Positions 1 through 4,135 of a DNA stretch of 5,939 bases are shown here, piece after piece (the stretch's first letter is position 1; every line of letters starts with the position of its first letter). A model generated the notes under the pieces. That model made no database searches, was not told where the DNA came from, and was given only the letters and a program-made list of their open reading frames with translations. The stretch spans positions 1-5,939 of the forward strand of contig JAEOTI010000516.1 in the NCBI GenBank assembly GCA_016839955.1, given 5' to 3'. This DNA comes from Candidatus Hodarchaeota archaeon. Its GTDB lineage: Archaea > Asgardarchaeota > Heimdallarchaeia > Hodarchaeales > YT1-057. Position numbers and translations under genes: made by a program.

Positions 1-390
1 TTTTAGAATTTTGGGCAAAAGATTATAGTAATCACTTTTCTTAACAATGTAATCGAATGCCTGAAGTTTCATAGCTTCAACTGCAACCTGTTCGGACCCG
101 GCACCAGTAACCATAATAAAAGGAACCCTTGGGTTTATTTTTCTACCTTCTCTTAAGACAGATATTCCGTCTAGGTCTGGTAATTGATAATCCAAAATAA
201 CAACATCAAAATAATTACTCTTGAGCAGGTCCAATGATTTTTGCCCTGATTTAGTCAAAGTTGTTTGATATTGAACGTCATTTGAACTAAGAGCTAATTG
301 AATTAGATTTGCATGATCATCATCGTCTTCAACTATAAGAACTTGAATTGCTTCTATTTCCTTATTTGGATCAGATATTTGTTTTTCCAT
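1..390 (-). CDS. Response-regulator receiver (REC) domain protein, C-terminus cut by window edge
   Basis: The first 130 residues form an almost complete CheY-like receiver domain, which accepts a phosphoryl group from a histidine kinase and switches an output. Strand one reads VLIVEDDDDH (residues 17-26), giving the acidic Mg-binding pair E21/D22. The phospho-acceptor is D67 in VVILDYQLPDLDG, with the usual proline (P71) and glycine (G75) after it. The switch Thr is T95 in MVTGAG and the conserved Lys is K117 in YIVKKSDY. All catalytic positions are therefore present. The ATG at 390 is the first normal start after an in-frame stop at 430-432 and has a strong AGGAGG site upstream. No stop codon occurs before base 1, so the protein continues outside the window. 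Either only a few residues are missing (a stand-alone receiver), or an output, PAS or kinase domain follows; this cannot be decided here. It is transcribed divergently from the heat-shock gene. Confidence 0.93.
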   Translation of the reverse strand, partial: MEKQISDPNKEIEAIQVLIVEDDDDHANLIQLALSSNDVQYQTTLTKSGQKSLDLLKSNYFDVVILDYQLPDLDGISVLREGRKINPRVPFIMVTGAGSEQVAVEAMKLQAFDYIVKKSDYYNLLPKILK

Positions 391-401
391 TGCTTCAAGT
401 T

Positions 402-407
402 CCTCCT
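402..407 (-). promoter_or_regulatory. Ribosome binding site of the REC gene
   Basis: On the minus strand the sequence AAAGGAGGA lies 11 bases before the ATG at 390. It is a near-perfect Shine-Dalgarno core at a slightly long spacing. It supports the ATG start, which is also the only ATG, GTG or TTG in frame after the upstream stop. Confidence 0.75.
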
Positions 408-447
408 TTATCAGAGCATAGTGAATTAGTCAGGTTATTTGCCATTG

Positions 448-455
448 ATTTTATA
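448..455 (-). promoter_or_regulatory. Candidate TATA box for the REC gene
   Basis: The minus strand reads TGGTATAAAATC here. An archaeal TATA box at this place would put transcription start near base 425-430, leaving a leader of about 35-40 bases that contains the Shine-Dalgarno site. The spacing is reasonable, but AT-rich DNA produces such matches easily. Confidence 0.35.
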
Positions 456-602
456 CCAGGATGTTTGATCTAAGATATTTCTTAAATTCTGTTGCTTTTT
501 TTAGCATATTTTTAATCATTAATTGCTTTCTATATCTAGATTTTCTATGGTTATTGTATTAAACAACTTTTTCTTTTGTACTTTAGATATGTTCTAATAC
601 TT

Positions 603-718
603 TATTACATGTTATAAACATTTGGAAATATTACATTTATTTCAATAAAAAACCTATCTAGCTGTGAGAATAAAAATTTAGACAAAATATAACCCATTTT
701 ATTATTACATTTGTTTCA
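603..718. repeat. Near-identical direct repeats upstream of hsp20
   Basis: Bases 629-644 and 703-718 are the same 16-base sequence, TATTACATTT(A/G)TTTCA, differing at one position and set 74 bases apart. The first eight bases (TATTACAT) occur a third time at 603-610. A second short repeat, CATGTTATAA, occurs at 608-617 and 717-726. The copies all lie on the hsp20 side of the intergenic region, which suggests binding sites for a regulator, though low sequence complexity makes some chance similarity likely. Confidence 0.5.
609..621. repeat. Short palindrome upstream of hsp20
   Basis: ATGTT-ATA-AACAT is a perfect inverted repeat with five-base arms and a three-base centre. It overlaps the first CATGTTATAA copy. 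It has the size and form of a small dimeric operator, but the arms are short and AT-rich. Confidence 0.3.
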
Positions 719-743
719 TGTTATAATTTTATTAACAAGATCA

Positions 744-753
744 AATAAATATT
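744..753 (+). promoter_or_regulatory. Weak TATA-like element for hsp20
   Basis: AAATAAATAT lies about 40 bases before the ATG at 789. Used as a TATA box it would place transcription start near 772-776 and give a very short leader. That fits the absence of a clear Shine-Dalgarno site before this ATG. Other AT-rich stretches nearby (for example 721-732) would serve almost as well. Confidence 0.25.
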
Positions 754-788
754 TTCTTAATGAAAAATCGAAAATCATTACTAGAGTA

Positions 789-1388
789 ATGGAAAGACAA
801 ACACGTAAAAAATCCAATTGCGTGGTGAGACAAATAAATCCAAAAGAAGACGAAAATTCTGATGATAAAAAACGAAAAAACCCGTTTGATGACATAATTG
901 ACGGAATTGGCAGGAAAATGGAAGAATTTTCTAGAAATCTTCCATTTTTCTTTAGTAGAAACGTTCCAGACGAATTTCATGAATTTCCAAAACCATTTGT
1001 TTGGGGAATCAAAATGGATTTTGGACCAGATGGTCAACCTGAATTTGAACAGTTTGGAAACACGTCCGAGCCAAGATTTGGAAAAAAAAGAATGTCTGAG
1101 GAACGCTCTCCATTAGTTGATATCCTTGAAGAAGTAGGACAAATTCGTGTTATCGCAGAACTACCAGGAGTATCAAAAGAAGATATTGAATTAGGCGCAA
1201 CAGAAACCTCTCTCACAATTGAGGCGAAATCTTTTGACCGTCAATATAGTAAGGTAGTTTCACTTCCAGCTAGAATAAAACCTGAGACTGCTAAAGCTAA
1301 ATTAAAAAATGGATTACTTGAAGTGATTTTTACTCAAAAAGAATCTGATTCAGATCACCGAATAGTTATTACAGACAATGATTACTGA
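789..1388 (+). CDS. hsp20: Small heat-shock protein, Hsp20/alpha-crystallin family
   Basis: This is an ATP-independent holdase chaperone that binds unfolding proteins in the cytoplasm and forms large oligomers. From the ATG at 789 it has 199 residues. Residues 1-30 are charged and probably disordered. Residues 31-60 (NPFDDIIDGI...LPFFF) form the amphipathic, Phe-rich N-terminal arm. Residues 72-91 hold WGIKMDFGPDG-P-FEQFGN, a linker typical of archaeal Hsp20. The alpha-crystallin domain spans about 108-184, with ELPGVSKEDIEL (124-135) and the signature AKLKNGLLEVIF (170-181). The tail RIVIT (191-195) supplies the IxI motif that docks into neighbouring subunits. The frame stays open upstream to a TTG at 711. 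I prefer 789 because those 26 extra residues are not family-like and their bases lie in promoter-like repeats. No Shine-Dalgarno site precedes 789, so it may be nearly leaderless. The biotin ligase gene follows after 11 bases, suggesting co-transcription. Confidence 0.93.
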   Translation: MERQTRKKSNCVVRQINPKEDENSDDKKRKNPFDDIIDGIGRKMEEFSRNLPFFFSRNVPDEFHEFPKPFVWGIKMDFGPDGQPEFEQFGNTSEPRFGKKRMSEERSPLVDILEEVGQIRVIAELPGVSKEDIELGATETSLTIEAKSFDRQYSKVVSLPARIKPETAKAKLKNGLLEVIFTQKESDSDHRIVITDNDY

Positions 1389-1391
1389 GGG
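1387..1391 (+). promoter_or_regulatory. Ribosome binding site deciding the TTG start of birA
   Basis: GAGGG overlaps the hsp20 stop codon (TGAGGG) and sits eight bases before the TTG at 1400. The nearby ATG at 1395 is followed at once by an in-frame stop (ATG AAT TGA), so it cannot start the ligase. The overlap suggests translation of birA is tied to that of hsp20. Confidence 0.65.
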
Positions 1392-1399
1392 TAAATGAA

Positions 1400-2218
1400 T
1401 TGAACCAAAAAGAACCTGAATGGGTTGAGAACGTAAGAAAAAAAGTTAATCGCTTTCGTATCTCAAAGGAGATTTTTTATTATCCAGAAGTAACTTCAAC
1501 AAATAAAAAAGCAAGAGAATTAATCCTACAAGATACAACAAGTGGAACTGTCATCATATCAAGCATTCAAACCGCAGGAAGAGGAAGATTGGGAAGAGAA
1601 TGGGTCTCCCCTCCTGGAGGAATATATGTTTCAATTGTAGTATTTTTCCCTCCTCATTTGACTGATCTACCCTTACTAACCGTCGCAGCTGCAGTGGGAG
1701 TTGCTAGAACAATCGAAAAGGTTCTTGATGTGAATCCGGAAATTAAGTGGCCAAATGATATTTTTCTAAACAAAAAGAAAGTGTGTGGTATCCTCTGCGA
1801 ATTAATTTCAGGTCCGAGAGGATGGGCAACAATTACAGGAATTGGTATTAATCTAAATGTTGAAGAAGATGATTTACCCTCAATAGAAGGCTATGAGCCA
1901 GCTTCAATCAAATCAATAATAGGAAAATCTATCTCTGAAGAAAATTTTTTGGAGAACTTCTTTAAGAACCTTAATGAAGCATATTCATCTTTTTTACGAG
2001 GTCCAAAAGGAACTGAAAAATTACTTGATCAATGGCGTCAATATGCAAAAATGCTTGGTCAGAAGGTCAAAGTGCAATTCGGTGAGGAATTACTTGAAGG
2101 AATCGCAAAAGACGTTGATGAAAAGGGATATTTAGTTGTACTGCGACCAAACGGTGAAGAAACACATGTAATGGCTGGTCATGTGATTCTACCCGACTGG
2201 TACAAACAAATCGATTAA
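1400..2218 (+). CDS. birA: Biotin--[acetyl-CoA-carboxylase] ligase, catalytic type without DNA-binding domain
   Basis: This enzyme makes biotinyl-5'-AMP from biotin and ATP and transfers biotin to a lysine of a carrier protein such as the BCCP subunit of a carboxylase. The 272 residues show the BPL/LplA-fold signature in order: TSTN (32-35), the adenylate-binding loop GRGRLGR (60-66), KWPND (116-120) with catalytic Lys116, KVCGILCE (127-134), and GIGINLN (147-153). Residues 220-265 form the usual small beta-barrel C-terminal domain (GQKVKVQFGEELLEGIAKDVDEKG in pieces). Only about 25 residues precede the catalytic fold, so the winged-helix repressor domain of E. coli BirA is absent. It should therefore be a pure ligase. 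The start is TTG, set by a Shine-Dalgarno site inside the hsp20 stop region. No carboxylase or BCCP gene lies in the window, and the pairing with a chaperone gene may only be operon economy. Confidence 0.95.
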   Translation: MNQKEPEWVENVRKKVNRFRISKEIFYYPEVTSTNKKARELILQDTTSGTVIISSIQTAGRGRLGREWVSPPGGIYVSIVVFFPPHLTDLPLLTVAAAVGVARTIEKVLDVNPEIKWPNDIFLNKKKVCGILCELISGPRGWATITGIGINLNVEEDDLPSIEGYEPASIKSIIGKSISEENFLENFFKNLNEAYSSFLRGPKGTEKLLDQWRQYAKMLGQKVKVQFGEELLEGIAKDVDEKGYLVVLRPNGEETHVMAGHVILPDWYKQID

Positions 2219-2256
2219 TGGTTTAATATTCAGCTCTATCTCTTATTAACAATGAA

Positions 2257-2265
2257 AGGAGATGA
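2257..2265 (+). promoter_or_regulatory. Ribosome binding site deciding the TTG start of the 342-residue gene
   Basis: AGGAGATGA closely matches the complement of the 16S rRNA tail and ends seven bases before the TTG at 2273. The in-frame ATG at 2282 would be about 20 bases from the GGAG core, which is too far. The TTG start is therefore preferred, although it adds only three residues. Confidence 0.6.
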
Positions 2266-2272
2266 GATATAA

Positions 2273-3301
2273 TTGAACTTCATGAGAACAATTCGGGTTA
2301 GAGATTCAGAAACAATGGTTGCTCTTCCCAAGATGTCTCGTGAACAATTTACAGATATCATAAAGTTGATTTTAAAACTTCTAGGTAATGAATGGGAACT
2401 AAAACAAGTCGGTTTCGGTAATGAACGTGCTTATAAGCTATTTTTGCGCCCTAACACAATGAGCATCTTTAAAACTCGAGATTCTGATGTTCTACCTGTT
2501 TGGGTTAAAAACCTTCAACCTTCACTTCCTTTATCGTCTAGGCAAATCCTATCCTTTGCTGAATCAAGGGAATCATATAAAGCTGACCTTTATAAGGAAG
2601 ATAAAACTGCTTCTTTGAGTATTAACCGCAATGGATTTCTTAGAATAAACGGATTATCCCGTGAAGAAGTGGAGAATCTCTTAGACCCTGTTGAAAGGAA
2701 AATAATAGATAAGAAATATAATGTTTGGCATGATATCAAATTAGATTCTTTTAGCCATTATGAATGCAGTTATTTTGTACTTAATTTTACTTTTGACCAA
2801 TGTATTATTACAATAAAAAGTCGATTGGAATTTCCAGGACTTTGGAAAGATGCTAGGTCTGAATTTCGTCTTTATCTTACTGTAGATGAATTATTGATTA
2901 TTGAAACTTTAATAAAAATATATGAAAAGAACTATAATTCTGTTCAGTGGTGTTGTCAGGTTCCTGGTGGGAGTAAATTCCTTCCAGGAAAAGTAATTAA
3001 ACGCTATAAAATAAGAAAATCTTCACTTGGATTTATTGAAACTTCTCCTTCAATATTACTTTCAACCTTGGAAGAAACGCGCTTATTCTCAACGTTTACA
3101 TCTACTCCTATATTTGTCCCTTGTATGGACCAAAAAATTATATTATTCAAAGAAAAAGTAAAGCAAAATAATGAAAAGTTCTCACCAAGTGAATTTATAT
3201 CTCAGATCCGCTCAGAATTATCTGAATGGTGCTTTGATTCCTGCCATCTTTTAGATTTAAAAGAAGTTTGGAAGGACCTCTATCCAGGAGATTGGAAATA
3301 G
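2273..3301 (+). CDS. Protein of unknown function, 342 residues
   Basis: I do not recognise a family. It looks like a real soluble protein: it has a strong ribosome binding site, mixed composition, alternating predicted helices and strands, and no signal peptide or membrane segment. Residues 20-45 (MSREQFTDIIKLILKLLGNEWEL) and 203-223 (TVDELLIIETLIKIYEKNYNS) look helical. The middle (about 90-200) is strand-rich, including NRNGFLRINGLS (118-129) and YFVLNFTFDQCIITIKSRLEF (167-187, read in two strands). Seven cysteines fall in the C-terminal half: C165, C177, C227/C228 (WCCQVPGG), C284, C320 and C324 (CFDSC). The spacing does not make a standard zinc finger. It begins 54 bases after birA on the same strand and may be its operon partner or have its own promoter. 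Its stop codon directly abuts the stop of the convergent Roadblock gene. Two separate domains (roughly 1-200 and 200-342) are possible. Confidence 0.8.
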   Translation: MNFMRTIRVRDSETMVALPKMSREQFTDIIKLILKLLGNEWELKQVGFGNERAYKLFLRPNTMSIFKTRDSDVLPVWVKNLQPSLPLSSRQILSFAESRESYKADLYKEDKTASLSINRNGFLRINGLSREEVENLLDPVERKIIDKKYNVWHDIKLDSFSHYECSYFVLNFTFDQCIITIKSRLEFPGLWKDARSEFRLYLTVDELLIIETLIKIYEKNYNSVQWCCQVPGGSKFLPGKVIKRYKIRKSSLGFIETSPSILLSTLEETRLFSTFTSTPIFVPCMDQKIILFKEKVKQNNEKFSPSEFISQIRSELSEWCFDSCHLLDLKEVWKDLYPGDWK

Positions 3302-3323
3302 CTATTGAACGTCTAACATTTTT
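3299..3323. terminator. Zero-spacing convergent gene junction with a T-run
   Basis: The TAG stop of the plus-strand gene (3299-3301) and the TAG stop of the minus-strand gene (3302-3304) sit back to back as the palindrome TAGCTA. On the plus strand the first oligo-T run is TTTTT at 3319-3323, which could serve as an archaeal factor-independent terminator inside the end of the opposing gene. I see no equivalent T-run for the minus strand close by. The two messages must overlap at their 3' ends. The junction is certain and the terminator role is a guess. Confidence 0.3.
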
Positions 3324-3985
3324 GTTTGCCATTCTTTGATGTGAATTTGGATAATATCTTTCTTTAGAACTTCTAAACCCTCATCTTTTGTATGTTTAAC
3401 ACTTCTAACTAACTTATTCATTCTATAACCTACAGTACTCCATCGATTAGAGATTTCGTATAGATTATCCCTTGCAGTTAAAATTTCGTGGCAAATCGCT
3501 GTGGTATTTTCCGAACGTGCGATCCTCTCAGCAAGAGCGTAAAAGAATCCCTTAATTCTCCGAACATCAGCTTCCTCAGTATGTTCTGCTGAATCCGCGA
3601 TTTCAAAGACTACTCCCTGGAGGCTTCCAGCGATAGCGCTCCTAAACTGTTTCAAATTATGTAATACTTGTTGCTCGTAAGCCTCATTTGAAATCGTCAT
3701 AAGCATTGTTTTTACTTCACCGGGAACCATCACTGCAAGAACAGTTTGTTGATTTGTCCTAATTGTTGCATCTGTAAAATTTCCATCAACCTCCCGAGAA
3801 ATATTGTCACCGAGGTTCATGATCAGGGTAGAAATGGCACTTAATGCGTCTTCCTTTTCAGGTTCCTTTAAAGTAGATGATACAGCTATAGGGAGACCCT
3901 GCATATCTGAAAGAACTGCAATCTTTGCTCCTGAAGCAACGATATTTCTTAAGACCTTCTGGATTGAAGCTACATCAACACTCAT
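3302..3985 (-). CDS. Roadblock/LC7-domain protein with helical C-terminal extension
   Basis: Roadblock/LC7 proteins dimerise and act as regulators or platforms for small GTPases (MglB in bacteria, Ragulator and dynein light chains in eukaryotes). Asgard archaea encode many. From the ATG at 3985 the protein has 227 residues. Residues 4-122 follow the family pattern: helix (VASIQKVLRNIVAS), strand and turn KIAVLSDMQGLPIAVSS (21-37), helix (46-65), strands DATIRTNQQTVLAVMVPG (72-89) and MLMTISN (94-100), and a last helix (101-121). Residues about 134-227 are charged and helical with no domain I can name, which makes the protein about twice the length of a single-domain Roadblock protein. A TTG at 4006 is in frame, but GGAG lies eight bases before the ATG, so 3985 is the better start. 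It lies 150 bases downstream of the GAF-thioredoxin gene on the same strand. No catalytic GTPase motif is present, and its partner GTPase is not in the window. Confidence 0.82.
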   Translation of the reverse strand: MSVDVASIQKVLRNIVASGAKIAVLSDMQGLPIAVSSTLKEPEKEDALSAISTLIMNLGDNISREVDGNFTDATIRTNQQTVLAVMVPGEVKTMLMTISNEAYEQQVLHNLKQFRSAIAGSLQGVVFEIADSAEHTEEADVRRIKGFFYALAERIARSENTTAICHEILTARDNLYEISNRWSTVGYRMNKLVRSVKHTKDEGLEVLKKDIIQIHIKEWQTKMLDVQ

Positions 3986-3993
3986 CGGAAATA

Positions 3994-3997
3994 CTCC
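3994..3997 (-). promoter_or_regulatory. Ribosome binding site deciding the ATG start of the Roadblock gene
   Basis: The minus strand reads CTGGAGT, placing GGAG eight bases before the ATG at 3985. The alternative TTG at 4006 would have this site inside its coding sequence and has no comparable site of its own. This trims seven residues from the longest reading frame. Confidence 0.65.
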
Positions 3998-4080
3998 AGT
4001 TGTCAATCAATATAATATTACTGAGAAAATTGTATGAAAAGAAATTGGCTTTCTTTGTCTTTAGAGATAGTTTTAGATGT

Positions 4081-4099
4081 TTATATGATATAATTTTTG
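4081..4099 (-). promoter_or_regulatory. Candidate TATA box and palindrome upstream of the Roadblock gene
   Basis: The minus strand reads CAAAAATTATATCATATAA. The AAAAA followed by TTATAT resembles an archaeal BRE plus TATA box and would start transcription near 4063-4066, giving a leader of about 80 bases. The plus-strand bases 4081-4093, TTATAT-G-ATATAA, are also a perfect palindrome, so an operator is possible. The rest of the 150-base gap to the upstream gene shows nothing else. A second TATA-like stretch near 4010-4020 lies too close to the start codon to leave room for the Shine-Dalgarno site. Confidence 0.35.
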
Positions 4100-4135
4100 T
4101 GTAATTACTATGCATTTTTCAAAACTTATCAAAGA

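Larger units (their letters stand above)
391..788. other. Divergent intergenic region between REC and hsp20
   Basis: This is the longest gene-free stretch of the window, about 400 bases and very AT-rich. I see no tRNA, structured RNA or convincing protein gene in it. The left part (391-460) holds the REC ribosome binding site and its candidate TATA box. The right part (about 600-760) holds the direct repeats, a short palindrome and a weak TATA-like element facing hsp20. A 33-codon hydrophobic reading frame at 461-562 was examined and rejected. The region is unusually long for a simple archaeal promoter and probably carries control sites for the heat-shock gene. Confidence 0.6.

Noticed and set aside
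461..562. 33-codon hydrophobic reading frame (MFDLRYFLNSVAFF...) in the divergent intergenic region
   Set aside because: It looks like a membrane micropeptide, but T-rich DNA gives F/L-rich frames by chance and no ribosome site stands at a usable distance. Conservation would be needed to revive it.
711..788. Upstream TTG extension of hsp20 by 26 residues
   Set aside because: The added residues do not resemble the family's N-terminus, and the DNA overlaps repeats and promoter-like sequence. It remains possible, since the ATG at 789 lacks a Shine-Dalgarno site.
741..1037. 98-residue minus-strand reading frame opposite the N-terminal part of hsp20
   Set aside because: It is the antisense shadow of the Phe- and Lys-rich hsp20 arm, giving an artificial F/I/K-rich protein. 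It has no ribosome site and no family resemblance.
898..1116. 72-residue plus-strand frame inside hsp20
   Set aside because: It overlaps hsp20 in another frame with no independent support, and the hsp20 frame is confirmed by the alpha-crystallin signature.
1034..1216. 60-residue minus-strand frame inside hsp20
   Set aside because: Antisense shadow of the alpha-crystallin domain with no start signal.
2237..2269. Inverted repeat TATCTC/GAGATA around the ribosome site of the 342-residue gene, a possible RNA switch
   Set aside because: The stem is only six base pairs, AT-rich, with a loop of about 20 bases, too weak to call a regulatory structure.
3804..4037. 77-residue plus-strand frame opposite the Roadblock gene
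   Set aside because: Antisense shadow of conserved Roadblock coding sequence with no ribosome site or recognisable features.
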